Source of the DNA: Phocoena phocoena
Taxonomy: Eukaryota > Chordata > Mammalia > Artiodactyla > Phocoenidae
Length of the DNA: 64,000 nucleotides
NCBI RefSeq assembly: GCF_963924675.1
Contig: NC_089221.1
Location: forward strand, 136,814,263-136,878,262
Direction: 5' to 3'
Shown: positions 1 through 11,610 of the stretch, one piece after another
Layout of the letters: each line of letters starts with the position of its first letter
How positions within the stretch are numbered: the stretch's first letter is position 1
The notes under the pieces: model-generated
Databases searched by the model: none
The model's input: the letters and a program-made list of their open reading frames with translations, nothing else
Told to the model about the DNA's origin: nothing
Made by a program: the position numbers and the translations under genes

Positions 1-870
1 AAAATATATGAACAGCTCATGTAGCTCAATATTAATAAAACAAACAACCCAATCCAAAAATGGGCAGAAGACTTAAATAGACATTTCTCCAAAGAGGACA
101 TACAGATGGCAAGAAGCACATGAAAAGCTGCTCAACATCACTAATTATTAGAGAAATGCAAATCAAAACTACAATGAGGTATCATCTCAAACCAGTTAGA
201 ATGGGCATCATCTGAAAATCTACAAACAACAAAGGCTGGAGAGGGTGTGGAGAAAAGGGAACCCTCTTGCACTGTTGGTGGGAATGTAAATTGATACAGC
301 CACTATGGAGAACAGTATGGAGGTTCCTTTAAAAACTAAAAATAGAATTACCATATGACCCAGCAATCCCATTACTGGGCATGTACCCAGAGAAAACCAT
401 ACTTCAAAAAGACACATGTACCCCAATGTTCGTTGCAGCAGTATTTACAATAGCCAGGTCATGGAATCAACCTAAATGCCCATCAACAGACAAATGGATA
501 AAGAAGATGTGGCACATATATACAATGGAATATTACTCGGCCATAAAAAGGAAAGAAATTGGGTCGTTTGTAGAGATGTGGATGGATCTAGATACTGTCA
601 CACAGAGGTAAATAATTCAGAAAGAGAAAAACAAATATCGTATATTAATGCATGTATGTGGAACCTAGAAGAATGGTACAGATGAATTGGTTTGCAGGGC
701 AGAAATAGAGACACAGATGTAGAGAACAAAAGTATAGACACCAAGGAGGGAAAGTGGCTGGGGTGTGGGATGAATTGGGTGATTGCGATTGACATGTATA
801 CACTAACATGTATAAAATGGATAACTAATAAGAACCTGCTGTGTAAAAAAAAATAAAATTTAAAATAAAA
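1..870 (+). mobile_element. L1 LINE, 3' end (ORF2 C-terminus plus 3' UTR), 5' end outside window
   Basis: The translation at 381-611 contains the L1 ORF2 C-terminal block: CPSTDKWIKKMWHIYTMEYY followed by SAIKRKEIGSF. The DNA from 1 to 380 is the preceding part of ORF2 with stops and frameshifts. ORF2 closes early at 609-611 compared with the second L1 copy near 59.2 kb, which reads about 20 residues further. The 3' UTR runs from about 612 and ends in an A-rich tail at 846-870. It is a fossil fragment on the + strand and continues left of the window. Confidence 0.93.
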
Positions 871-890
871 GAACCTGCTGCATAAAAATT
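831..890 (+). repeat. Short duplication of the L1 3' terminus
   Basis: The phrase agaacctgctg plus an A-rich tail occurs twice, at 831-860 and 870-890, about 40 bp apart. In L1 3' UTRs this phrase normally occurs once, just before the poly-A tail. The second copy is either a small duplication or the end of another L1 fragment. Confidence 0.6.
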
Positions 891-894
891 AAAT

Positions 895-1835
895 TAACAA
901 ATTCAAAAAAAAGAAATGAATAATAGAAAAAATATGGGAAACCCATAAATGTGAAAATTATACAACACTCTTTTAAGCAGTGGGTCAAAGAAAATGTCAA
1001 AATGACAATCAAAAAATACTTAGCGATGAATGAAAATGAAGAGACAACATACCAGAATTTATGAGATGTAGGTAAAGCATTGCTTAGAGGGAAAGTTATA
1101 GGTATAAATGCCTGTATTAAGGGAGAAGAAAAATCTGAAATCAATAACCTATTCTTCAACCTTAGGACACTGGAAAAAAACAGCAAACTAAACGTAAAGA
1201 AAGTAGAAGAAAGGAAATATTAATTATCAGAGCAAAATAGAGAATAGAAAAACAATACAGACAATCAATGAAACCAATAGCTGGTTCTTCAGAAACATTG
1301 GCAAAATTGACAGACCTTTAGCCAGATTGATTAAGGTGGTGGTGTTGCACGGAGGGAGAACCTCAGATTACTAGAATCAGAAATGAGAGAGGACATCACT
1401 ATCAGACTTACAAAAATAAAAAAGATTATAAGGGAATACTGTGAACAGTTGCATGCCAATAAATTAGATAACTTAGATAAAATAGAGAAATTCATAGAAA
1501 GACACAAATGACTGCAAAGGACTTGAGAAGAAATAGACAATCTAAATAGACTTATAACAAGTGAAGAGATTGAACTATTAATCAAAATCTACCCCAAAGA
1601 TAACCCCAGGCCCAGATGGTTTTACTGCTGAACTCTACTAAACATTTAGAGAAGAATTAATATCAACTTTGCACAAACTCTTCCAAATGACAGAAGAGAA
1701 GGAAACACTTCTGAACTCATCTTATGAGGCCAGTATTACCCTGACACCAAAGACATACAAAGACATCACAAGGAAAGAAGAGACTAATATCTTTTACAAA
1801 TATGGATACAAAAATCCTCAATAAAACGCTGGAAA
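895..1835 (+). mobile_element. Old L1 LINE fragment, ORF2 endonuclease end to start of reverse transcriptase
   Basis: The order of phrases matches L1 ORF2 after the endonuclease: the segment around 1070-1100 (aaagcattgcttagagggaaa), the linker with 'tggttcttcagaaa' near 1282, then 'accccaggcccagatggtttt' near 1601 at the start of the reverse transcriptase. It is riddled with stops and indels and is clearly more diverged than the L1 at 1-870. It ends at about 1835 near a tacaaaaatcctcaataaaa block. Confidence 0.85.
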
Positions 1836-1839
1836 ACTG

Positions 1840-2310
1840 ACTCTCCCAACATAGGCAATGAAAGAGATCCAATTTTATAGTCAAAACAAGTTAAGTTCCT
1901 ATTTTCTATGCAGTTTTGCCTCCATATCTGATTTATATAAGCACCTTCTAGGGAAGAAGACCTCCCCTGAAAGTGTGCATGCAGCTTGAGAAGTCAGCTG
2001 CATGGAAAGGGACTGGTGGAAATGAAAATTTTCCTGAAAGTTTCTGAGAAAAGGATGTGTAGAGTGCACCTGTCACATTGCATGGTGGTCCTTGGCCTCA
2101 GAAAGTCATAGAGAAAAATCATTTTGGTTGGCTTTGAGACTTTCTTGGAAGATACAATATTTCTTTCCTCTTATATGCATACATGTTAAGTATTCCTAGG
2201 ATTTCTCAGAATTCTATCCAGAATTCAAAATTGTCTAGCCATAAGTTGCAGGCTCTCACAACTTTGGCTTAATAAGAGTTCCTAGAGCAAAGTGATAATA
2301 CTTATGTCTC
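1840..2310. other. Unassigned non-coding stretch
   Basis: No open frame with family resemblance, no recognised repeat and no structural motif seen. Confidence 0.5.
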
Positions 2311-2314
2311 ACAT

Positions 2315-2763
2315 TGGTGTTCTATCAGTTAGGATACTTTTGTCCATACACAACAGAATACCGGATCAGCAGTGGCTGAGACAATACAGACATTTGTTAC
2401 CTCACCTAACAAGAAGCCCACAGGTAAATGGCTTCTGAACTAGTTTATGAGCTGAATAATGTTGTTAAAGATTTAGTTTCTTTCTATTTATTTCATCATC
2501 CTTAACTGTTGGCAGGTGCCCTCGTGCTTGTTGCCTCACTATTGCAAAATGGAAGCTACAATTCTAGACATCACATCTGTGCTCAAGGCAGGAAAAAAGA
2601 AGGGCTAGTACAAGCAAACTCTCTTCATTTACTTGTATCTTTTATAAAAACCAAATTCTATTCCAAAAGTTTCCCAGCAGACTTTCACATATGTATTGCT
2701 GGACAAAACTGGGTCTTATGGCCATGCCTAGATGCAAGTGAAACCGGGAAAATGGCTGACTAG
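2315..2763 (-). mobile_element. Possible ancient MaLR-type LTR remnant
   Basis: The left edge (ctatcagttaggatac at about 2322) is the reverse complement of the ending often seen on mammalian MaLR LTRs. The following cagtggctgagacaata block also fits a reversed LTR 3' part. The rest is too decayed to place. An open frame of 84 codons at 2509-2763 lies inside and resembles nothing. Confidence 0.3.
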
Positions 2764-3129
2764 TAAAAGTGAAAGTGTGTCAAGATTGGCTTACAACAAT
2801 CGTGATTCTTTTTTCTTTTTTTTGAGCCTGGAAAAGGTGCTTCCTTGAACAAAATCAGGATTCTCTTACCAGTAAGGAAGCTGAGATGACCGTGGGGTGG
2901 GCTCCTCATAGCATTTGCCACAACTGCCATACAGTGTCCTTTCCCAAGCCCTATTGTTCTCATATTCTATCCTGTTTCATCCTCACAACCTGCCAGGTAG
3001 CCAGGTAGGTTCTGTGTGTTAAAGATAAATGAAGTTAGACCCTAATAGGTGAGTGGCTCAGAGTGCTCTGTAGAGCTTTCTACAATGTGTTTCTTAGAAT
3101 GAAAACTGGATTCTCTGGTCAAAATCTTT

Positions 3130-3212
3130 GGGGGAAACTGATTCACTTTGTTATAAAGCAGAAACTAACACACCATTGTAAAGCAATTATACCCCAATAA
3201 AGATGTTTAAAA
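3130..3212 (+). mobile_element. L1 3' terminal stub with poly-A
   Basis: The phrase gaaactaacacaccattgta, then gcaattataccccaataaag and an A-tract at 3210-3220, is the terminal part of the artiodactyl/cetacean L1 3' UTR. It is strongly 5'-truncated. Confidence 0.8.
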
Positions 3213-3341
3213 AAAAAAACCTCCAAGAGGGGGATCTAAATCATTGACCATGGAATTCTCTATTCATCACATATCTAGCAGGACTTTGAAGGATTAGTGT
3301 CGTGAGGAGCAGAGCTCTGCAAATACTGGTGTAGTAAAATA

Positions 3342-3358
3342 ATAGATAGATAGATAGA
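3342..3358 (+). repeat. (TAGA)n microsatellite
   Basis: About four tandem taga units. Confidence 0.8.
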
Positions 3359-3543
3359 ACTTTAAATTAGGAAACATGGATTCTCTCTGCCATTCCCCAA
3401 TCCTATAGCCCTGGTTCTTCCAGCTAATTCCTATTTGCCTCTCAAAACGTCAGCATCTCATTTCAGCATATCCTCTCCAGTAGCTTTCTGGGTCTACAGG
3501 CCTGATTTTGGTATTCTCTTCTGTGATTTCATATTGCTCTATG

Positions 3544-3767
3544 CAGTGATTTCCCAACAGGGAGCAAAATGTCCCCTCCCCGGGAGACAGTGGCAATGTT
3601 TGGAGACATTTTTGGTTGTCACAACTGGTGTTGGGGCAGGGTGCTATGAGCATTTAATGAGTAGAGGCCAAGGATACTGAGCATCCTACGATCCATAGGG
3701 CAACCGTTCCTCTTCCACAACCAAGAATTTAGCCAGCCCAAAATGTCGAGAGTGCTGAGCAATCCTG
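3544..3767 (+). mobile_element. MER5A-like hAT (Charlie) non-autonomous DNA transposon
   Basis: The phrases ggcaatgtttggagacattt, ttggttgtcacaactggtgt, gtagaggccaaggatactg and cccaaaatgtcgagagtgc appear in MER5A order. Near-perfect 8-bp flanks gctctatg (3536-3543) and gatctatg (3767-3774, sharing one base with the element end) look like the target duplication. It encodes nothing. Confidence 0.88.
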
Positions 3768-3779
3768 ATCTATGATTAT

Positions 3780-4170
3780 TTGAAACATAGTACTTACCAT
3801 GCTGCTTGAATCTTCCATTTATTTGTCTGTGTTGGTCCCTTGCTCAAGTGTCAGCTTCCTAACTAGAAACCAGGATTTCTCAGGTCACAGGCAGGTCTCA
3901 ACCTCAACTGTTGAAGGAAAGAAGTTAGTAATAGGTTGTAGTAGGTTCATTTGGGGGTCTCTACCTTGCACATGGCCCCCCCATTCTGGAGCACTGCTTC
4001 ATGTTAAATTGGTGGGTCCCAGAAGCCATGTTTATACTACACTACTCTGCTCCTTCATCCTAGTTATTGGAACAGAGGTAGACACCAGCCCCCACCTTAG
4101 GCCATCTAATTTCCTCTCCAGGGAATCTATAATTGATCCTGAGAGGCACTAGTCAGTCTCTGATTGTTAT
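3780..4170. other. Unassigned non-coding stretch
   Basis: An open frame of 117 codons at 3799-4152 has no recognisable family motif and a composition like random mammalian DNA. I see nothing else. Confidence 0.5.
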
Positions 4171-4174
4171 TTGA

Positions 4175-4475
4175 ACTTGAGGCCTATAGAGCAGCCATCT
4201 TTGCCATGGTGCCATGGCGTGTGGAAAAAGTCTGACCAGAGGAAGAGGATGAATCCACTGCAGATGGGTACAGACACAAGAGAATGTGGCATTCTGGAGA
4301 CAGTAACCCTGGTGTCCAATGGCTTTCCATTTGCTGGTTCCACTTGAGCCCATGAACATTCCTCTTGAACTTTCTTTCTCAGGGTTTCATTCCTGCACTC
4401 CTATAATAAACTCCCTCTATTTTATTTTTGTCTGAGTGGGTTTCTGTTTATACAGTACCAAAAAATCTTGTTTTA
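4175..4475 (+). mobile_element. Possible MaLR-type LTR remnant
   Basis: The right part has the sort of ending seen in MaLR LTRs: a polyadenylation-like cctataataaactccc at about 4400, then gagtgggtttctgtttatac. The left part is decayed. Confidence 0.4.
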
Positions 4476-4479
4476 GCTA

Positions 4480-4950
4480 CAGGTCAGGAAACATAGTCCA
4501 ATTTTCTTAACCTTTAATATAAGGTTCTTCCTTACCCCCAAACATGAGAGTTTGGAGGAGAAAAGAAAAAATAGGGTCACAGAGAATCTATGAAATGGAC
4601 ATTAGAAGGCACCTCTATCATCATATTTTCAACTACAAAGGGTAGCTGGAAAGACCATTCCTATTTTTAGATATTACCCAGAAAGAGTGACTAATGCCTG
4701 GGGGGACTTGCTTTAGACTCTAAACTATAGAATGCTACAGAGGCTTGAGTTCCTCTCTGTAAATGAAAGACATTAACAATCTACTTCAGTTTCAATACAT
4801 CAAAAGCTTCTTGTGGAGACAATTATTTGCTGAAGGGTACATGACCTTGTTGGACCTGACATTTATTTTCTCTTCCTTTGAAAACAATTAAAATTACACA
4901 GTTGATATTTTGCATTCTAGTCTTTTGCTTCTTGATGATTACCACAAAGA
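4480..4950. other. Unassigned non-coding stretch
   Basis: No recognisable repeat or gene. Confidence 0.5.
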
Positions 4951-4952
4951 AA

Positions 4953-4974
4953 TAATGATGATGATGATGATAAT
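4953..4974 (+). repeat. (ATG)n/(ATA)n microsatellite
   Basis: Tandem atg/atga units between AT-rich flanks. Confidence 0.8.
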
Positions 4975-4999
4975 AATGAATGATTAAATCTATCTGTTA

Positions 5000-6900
5000 G
5001 CTTGAAATAGACTTTGGAGTCCTTTTTTTAAAAAGGAAAAGAGACAAATAGAAAACTTCTCTGGCTGTACAAAGGTTTCAGGGTTATGGCTGCACAAATG
5101 TGAAGCACTCCTAGCTGTGATGGCTGGAGAAGTATAGGAAACAGCAGCTACAGTTACTGGTATCAGCCCAGCCATCAAGCTTGAGATCTGTGGCTGGCTC
5201 CAAGTTGGCTTGAGAACAGATTCTGTCAATGGTGTGTTTTCATATGCAGGGCCAGCCATTTCCCTGAAATATGCCGACCCTCCCTCTGCTTGTTCCTTGA
5301 CCTCCTCCCACAAATCTGGGATAATTTTCTAGAGAAATAGCTGTTACGTTCCCTCACCTATTTTGTCCTTGATTTACCCAGCGCAAATGCCAAGTAACAT
5401 TTACATGATGGATTAAGGACCCTCTGAGATCATCACTGTGCTCCATGATAGACAGTATATTTGCAAAAGCTTGCCTACATTCTGGTTAACAATGGGCCAT
5501 TTGTTCTTTTTCTTTATCTTTCAAAACGCTACCCCTTATTATTTGGGGCAAGGGGCATGGGGTGGGGTGGGGGGGGACCTGCTCACCTTTGTTTCCAGAT
5601 CTCAGAAGAATTTTTTCCTAATCTGTTTTCTGTGGTGATCCCCAACTCCAAACACCTTTCTCCTTGGTGCTGGTTGAATTACAAATTTTAAAAAATCCTG
5701 TTTTCTTACAGCCTTTACTTTAGGCTATAGATCTTTATCGGTGCAGTGTACTAGGAGAGCCCTTGGTTTGGCAAGTCTTTGCTTTCTGCTCCCTAAACCT
5801 TCAGTGTCAGGATTAGATGTGGAAAAAAGAGTTTAAATCGTTTTATTAACTTCGTAGTCAGACAGTAATCTTAGATTCAGAAAATTTTCTATTGGCATGA
5901 AAGGATTTTATACATTGATTGAAAGAAAAAAAAGAATAGGAAAAAATAAGATGATTTCTGTGATGTAAGGTCAGGATTTCTTTGACTCTGGAGAAAAATC
6001 CCATGCTAGCTCCCTCACATTTTTTCTTTCAGAAGCCTGTACTAGAATGTGGAAAAGCAGTGGCACGGGTTGGGTGGTGGTGGTGGTGGGGGAGTCTGTA
6101 ATTTTAATGGGACTGCAGAGACCACTTTGAAATATTGAACATTTCCATGAGAACAAATATAATAGCTTCCACCTGATGTCACAGCCGCTTGTTCTCTTTA
6201 AAAATCCAAGCGTGTAGGAGAGTTTTCCTGACGTAGGATATGACTGGGTCCTTCAGGACACTGAACGGTGTTGCTTGCAGGGCACTGTTGGCTCCCTGCT
6301 TTGTGACTCTTCCATGAGTCTAGGCTTTGATTTCAGTGTTCCTTCTCTAAGGCACAGCCACTGCAGCCGGGCGTTGACTCAAGCAGATGGCTGACTGTGA
6401 CAAGCCTCTTCTGATTGGTAATAAAAATACCAGGAGATACACTGCATTGTGCACAAATGCATGAGGCTATTGCAGATTCCTTTGTATCTCTAGATTCTAT
6501 TTTGAGAGCGTGTTGATCTTTTCCATGCAGAACCCTCACAGAATGAGCAATCATGCCAGGTGTGTGTTTGAAGCATCTACTGCAGTTTGTGAGAGTCAAG
6601 ATTTTTTTTTAAAATCAGGTTTCTAAACAATATCCTTCCCCTCTAAGGTTTCTGACAGACTGCGCCTGATTTTGGGGTAGGGGAGAGAAAAATTTCTATC
6701 TTCTTATGCAGAAACCATCAGAGGCACTCCCAAATTGAAAGGCTAACCCAGATTATAATGCCTCTCTCTTCCCCTCAGAGATGCTGCTAATGAACAAAAC
6801 AGTGGGAAAATGTAGAATTGAGGGTGGGAGTGAAAGTGGGGACAGAATCTAAATGCTGAGAAAACCATTCCCTGGGTAATGAGTCCAGTCGAGGGTTGAT
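5000..6900. other. Mostly unique non-coding DNA
   Basis: No exon-like frame or recognised element across 1.9 kb apart from the G-rich tract at 5545-5576 and a short (GGT)n run at 6068-6090. The open frames here are short, carry no known motif and are on conflicting strands. Confidence 0.55.
5545..5576 (+). other. Strong G-quadruplex candidate
   Basis: Five runs of four or more G are separated by loops of caa, cat, t and t. Any four of the runs satisfy a four-tetrad quadruplex with short loops. This is read directly from the sequence; folding is inferred. Confidence 0.8.
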
Positions 6901-6924
6901 TTTGCTTTACTTAGTTTGTTGCAT

Positions 6925-7080
6925 TGGGTCACAAACATTTCAGCATCAGAATCACCTGGATCACTTTTACAAAACTGCAGATTCCCAGGCCCCACCCTCA
7001 CAGGTCCTGACTGAGCACATTTAGACTGGAGCCAGGGCATCTGCATGTTGAACAGAAGCCTGGGTGGTTCTAACCTGCTA
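6925..7080 (-). mobile_element. MER20-like hAT element remnant
   Basis: The phrases catcagaatcacctggatca, cagattcccaggccccaccc and gggcatctgcatgttgaac are in MER20 order, in the reverse orientation. The element is worn and short. Confidence 0.7.
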
Positions 7081-7254
7081 CTGCTGCATTGAAGTGTGAT
7101 ATTAATAAGTTTATAAGTTGTGGGGCCAATTGCAACCTGAGTCAGCTAACTGCTAACTCTGTGGCCTCAGTCTGCCAGGCATGAGGATTCTGGGTGGGGC
7201 AGTGAGGACTAGTGGGATGGAGAGGAGAGACAACAGATAAGGTATCAGAAGGTT

Positions 7255-7420
7255 CAGTTTCCAGTCCTTACCCTGTCATTTATTAGCCATGTGACCTTGG
7301 GCAAATGTCACTGGGAGGCTCAGTGCCTCATCTGTAGAATGGGGCCTATAATTCACACCCTGTTTACCTCACTGGGTCAGGAGGATCACATGAGAAATAA
7401 CTTTATAAAACATTACATAT
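7255..7420 (+). mobile_element. MIR SINE
   Basis: MIR core phrases: ttattagccatgtgaccttg, gggcaaatgtcac, then cctcatctgtagaatggggc at about 7327. Confidence 0.88.
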
Positions 7421-7587
7421 TAGAAGTCACAATATTTTTATAAAGAGGCAGTGTTTTCCCCCTTCAGTCTAATGATGGCATACTCACACTCAGCATCCCC
7501 AGACCCAAGCACCTTTGCTCAGTAAACCGATGGAAGCCTGGTGCATTGTAATGGCTGATGCCAAACACAGTTGTCACAACCTGGAAG

Positions 7588-7740
7588 GCAGTGGTTTTCA
7601 GAATTGCCAGCTGCATGCATAAAAAGGGAAGATTCTGGAGCTCCATTCTGAATCAGAGTCTCCAGGAGTGTAGGAGGGAATCTGCCATTTTAATAATGCC
7701 AGAGATCATTTGTATTATATTAAAAGTAGGGGAGTCACTG
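7588..7740 (+). mobile_element. Possible MER20/MER5-type hAT remnant
   Basis: It starts with cagtggttttcagaattgcc, a hAT-like terminal repeat. The internal part (attctgaatcagagtctcc near 7645) resembles MER20. No clear right end. Confidence 0.45.
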
Positions 7741-7744
7741 GGCA

Positions 7745-9000
7745 TGGTAATAATGGAAGTTGTTGGGGGCCTGCGAGTTGAATGTGATCTTGCAGGCCTT
7801 TTCCTTACTTCCTGTGGCCTAAGAATGAACTGTGTCTTTGTACCCTTATCCTCTCCTTTATCTCCCACCCTTCTCCACTATCCCATCCACTCTTTTTACC
7901 TGGCCCCTGGCGGGTCTAGCTGCACATTACTGCAGCCTTTGACCTCTGCTCCAGAATCATCACCCTTTATCAAAACTGGTTCCCCTCCTGCCAGTTCTTA
8001 AGCTACCTGTCCCCAGGGCGCTTTCCATGATGGTGTTGGTATGTTCTGGCACTCTTAAGACTCAACTTTTGTTTTTAAACAGATTTTTTGCATTTTATCA
8101 TTTTATCAAAGCATTCTGTCAAGGCATTCCTAGAAAAATTCCAGTAGAGGAATATGAGTCATCAGCACCATGTCAGCCAGGATAATATTGGGGAAAGGAT
8201 CCCTGCCCCCCAGCCTGTGTAGCCATCACAAGCCAGGCCAGCAGGCTTTCATGCCAGTCAGCCTGATTCCTAGACTCCTTCACTCTCACTCACTCCTGTA
8301 CTCTCCCTTCCTTTACTTTTCAAAATAGGGCAACAGGGTGTTTCTGCAAGTGGAAGGTCTCCTTCCTCTGGCCTTTCGTCACTTTATTACGCAGCTCCGG
8401 AGAGTGTCGACCTCGACTCTGATCTGAGATGGCTGCCATGGATTTCCTAAATACCACCAGTTCCTTTTGCAGGGAGCTGGCAGTCTCCCTTCTGGGCAGG
8501 GCCTGACCCAGGGAGCCCTGCTTTTCTGTTTACGGATTTCTGGTGTGACATGGGGCTCATCGTATCAGAATTCTCAAAGCGGATGTTTCCCTAAAGTAAC
8601 ATTAATGAAAACTCATTTCATGCGTACTGTGTTTGATGAGGGCAGTGTGTCTTCACCCAACATTTTGAAAGATTGTTTTTGTTTGGTTTGAGGGAACGAT
8701 ATTTTTCTTTAACTTCCTTCTTTTAAATTGAGAGGAAAAATAAAATGGACAGTAGATCGAGAAGATAAATGGGGTGGGCAGGGTTGAGAAAAAGACTAAT
8801 GTAGCAATCTTCAGTAGGGGATGGGAGGTGACAGACCCTTCAGTTGGTATGACTGCGAAGTCAGGCAGCTAAGGGTCAGAGAATGCTGGAAACTAGCAAA
8901 ACTGAGGGGCCAAAACATAGTTACACTTTTATGATAGTCTATGTCTTATAGAAATACTTTCAGGAATAATCGGCTGAAAAGTCATGCTGCATCTCGTCAA
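7745..9000. other. Unassigned non-coding stretch
   Basis: The longest open frame in this part of the window (7558-8001, 147 codons) starts in the preceding transposon remnant and shows no family motif, so it is not called as a gene. No other structure seen. Confidence 0.5.
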
Positions 9001-9009
9001 CATCTTGAA

Positions 9010-9200
9010 CAGGGGTCAACAAACTGCCATCTGCCTCCTGTTTTCGTAAATAAAGTTTTATTGGAACAGAGCCATGCCCATTCCTATTGTCTAAAGCTGC
9101 TTTTACTCTACATCAGCAGAGTCGTTAGAGCAGACCGTATGGTTCACAACACCCAAAATATGTGCTATCTGCTCCTTTGCAGAAAGGTTGCTGACCCCTG
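9010..9200 (+). mobile_element. hAT-Charlie-type non-autonomous DNA transposon with target duplication
   Basis: The terminal repeats are caggggtcaacaaac at the left and the inverse form gttgctgacccctg at the right. The central gtaaataaagttttattgga block is diagnostic of this roughly 200-bp family. The 8-bp flanks atcttgaa (9002-9009) and gtctagaa (9201-9208) fit the known nTCTAGAn target preference. Two other copies lie at 17992 and 36145. Confidence 0.9.
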
Positions 9201-9204
9201 GTCT

Positions 9205-9470
9205 AGAATGTTGTATCCCCCAGAGCACTACTTTATAAACTTTTCACTTGGCGACAGAGTGCATTTTTGTAAAGAATGTTTTAAATGTAGACGCCCACGA
9301 GAAAGATAAGGGGTGATACGGGGAGGGATATGAGTCACAGAGTCCACGAGCTCAGCCTTTCCTGATTCCCCTCCCACAATGGTGTCCCCAGAACCCAGGG
9401 TTCCATGGAATGGAGTTTGAAAATCACTCAGCACACATGCTTCTTGAGGGCAGTGTTCTGACTTAGTTTT
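9205..9470. other. Unassigned non-coding stretch
   Basis: Nothing recognised between the hAT element and the SINE target site. Confidence 0.5.
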
Positions 9471-9485
9471 TTGTGTGTCTATTTC

Positions 9486-9841
9486 TTTCTTTCTTTTTTT
9501 TTAAAATTAATTTACTTTTGGCTGTGCTGGGTCTTCGTTGCTGCACATGGGCTTTTCTCTAGATGTGGCGAGCGGGGGCTACTCTTCGTTGCGGTGCTCA
9601 GGCTTCTCATTGCCATGGCTTCTCTTGTTGCAGAGCACAGGCTTTAGGTGCACAGCCTTCAGTAGTTGTGGCACACAGGCTCAGTAGCTGTGGCTCACGG
9701 GCTCTAGAGTGCAGGCTCAGTAGTTGTGACGCATGGGCTTAGTTGCTATGCAGCACGTGGGATCTTCCTGGACCAGGGCTCGAACCCGTGTCCCCTGCAT
9801 TGGCAGGTAGATTCTTAACCGTTGCGCCACCAGGGAAGACC
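9486..9841 (-). mobile_element. CHR-type tRNA-Glu SINE, long form
   Basis: On the - strand it starts with the tRNA-derived head (right end here: gcgccaccagggaag). The B box reads gggttcgagccc on that strand. The body is the repeating 'ccacaactactgagcc' type and the tail is A-rich (T-rich at 9486-9510 here). Flanks tgtgtgtctatttc (9472-9485) and tgtgtatctgtttc (9842-9855) are a target duplication with two mismatches. Confidence 0.93.
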
Positions 9842-10019
9842 TGTGTATCTGTTTCATGACTGACAACTAAAATATACTCAAGATAAGTGTGGTGAATGAG
9901 TGATGGAATTAAATGCCTCCAATCCAGACCCCAAATCCCCATGGCCACTGTCAAATCTCTCTATGACCTCTGTCATCTAAACTACCCCCAAGAGTGATTT
10001 CTGCCCACTGTCTTTTTTT

Positions 10020-11270
10020 CCTGTACTCTAATGTAGCTGGTTTCTGACTTCTACTCCATCACTCTGCTGAAACTGTTGTTATTGAGGTGCCCAATGATAT
10101 TCTTAATCACCATGGTCCTGGATGTTCCTCAGTTCCTATTTTCGAGTGACATGCTGGACGTTTGACAATCTGAATCTCCCTACACCCAGCTTCTTGTTAT
10201 ACCTTAGTCTCCTGGTTATTTTTGTCTCTCTCTGAACTTTGATTCCCTATATCTGAAATGGGCTCTCTCTTCTCTGACTTTAAGAATGGTGTACTTGTGG
10301 CATTGACATCACCTCAATCTAAACCTAAATGTTGAGTATCCCCAAGTCACTACTTCCTAAATTTCAGACATTTATCTAATCCTCTGCTGGATAGCTCTAC
10401 TTGGCATCCCAAACACATCCTGTCTCAATCTGAATTCCCTGTGGTTGTCATGAGCTTCCTCTTCAGTATTCTCTCTTTCACTTGATAACACCATCACCTG
10501 GTTTTGTCAGCTTCCACCCCATAACTGTGGCATTTCCAATCAAACACCAAACACCAAATTATACTTACTTCATGATCTAAGGATTTCTTGACTCCATCCC
10601 CTTTCTCCATCTCTTATCATCCCTCCTCACTGGTCTGCCGAAATTTATAGTATAACCCATTCTCCACCGTGCAGCTACAGGATTATGTCACTTATCCCTC
10701 CCTCAGCACTCACATGCTCTGAATGGCTTCCCAGTGCACATGGGGTAAAGGTCAAAATCCATTAACATGGCTTACAAGGCACTACAAGGACTGGTGACTG
10801 TGTGTCTCTCCAGTCTCATCAGGCTTACTTTTTTTCACTCACTGCCTCCTAGCCACTCTGGTCTTTCTTTTAGTCAAATATGCCATGCTCCTTCCAACCA
10901 AAGAGCCTTTATTCATGCTATTTCCTCTGCCTGATACAGTGTTCCCTAAATAGCTCCTTTTCATTCTATGAGTCTTATCTCAAACACCAGTTTCTTGGAG
11001 ATGCTGCTTTCCCTGACCAAACCAAGTGCAGCCATCACAGATTCCTGGGGCATCATGAACATCTCCTTCCTAACTCTTGTCACAGCTGTAATTTTACACT
11101 TGTTCTTACAATTATTAGTTTATGTGTGTCTCCACTCACTAGGCCCTATCCTCCAAGAAGGCAGGAACCACGTCTTGATTTCGCTCTTCCGCATATCCAG
11201 TGGCTATCCCGGTACTGCATATCTATAGCCTATAGCACAGGGCTGGCACCTGAAATTGTTAAGTGAATGA
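10020..11270 (+). mobile_element. L2 LINE, 3' part
   Basis: L2 3' phrases are in order: caggattatgtcacttatcc (10678), aatggcttcccagtgcacat (10722), aacatggcttacaaggcact (10765), actggtgactgtgtgtctctccagtctc, agccactctggtctttc (10852), aaccaaagagcctttattca, tttcctctgcctgata (10921), aagaaggcaggaaccacg (11155) and agcacagggctggcacct. These normally encode the end of the L2 ORF and its 3' UTR. An open frame of 128 codons at 10880-11266 is only L2 debris. Confidence 0.88.
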
Positions 11271-11279
11271 AACTGCATC

Positions 11280-11590
11280 ACTTCATCCAGAATTGTTCTC
11301 CTTAAATCTTCCCTGAGCACATTCTACCTAAAAGACCCACCAGATCTATCCCTGCCCGCCCTTAAATGTGTCCTCATTGGCTGCAAGATAAAGTCAAGCC
11401 TCACACTATGCAAACCCTGTCATGATCTTGACCTTTCTCTGGGCTCATCTCCTGCCCTCACTGCTGGGCATTTTATACTCCAGCGACCCTGGCCCGGTTT
11501 CCTGTCTTCAGCATACTGTGTCCTTCCTGGCCTATGTCATACCTACAGGCCTTTGCTCCTTGAATAGGCTTCATCAGGAATCACAGATTG
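11280..11590 (+). mobile_element. Second L2 LINE fragment
   Basis: Repeats the middle L2 phrases: cattggctgcaagataaagtc (11378), gatcttgacctttctctggg, then ctacaggcctttgctcc. It is therefore a separate copy or a duplication of the one just upstream. Confidence 0.75.
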
Positions 11591-11610
11591 TTAACATTTA
11601 AGCACATTTG

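Noticed and set aside
7558..8001. 147-codon open frame (+) as a gene
   Set aside because: It starts in a transposon remnant, has no recognisable motif, no splice or promoter context, and frames of this length arise by chance in 64 kb.
10880..11266. 128-codon open frame (+)
   Set aside because: Lies wholly in the L2 3' end, a fossil.
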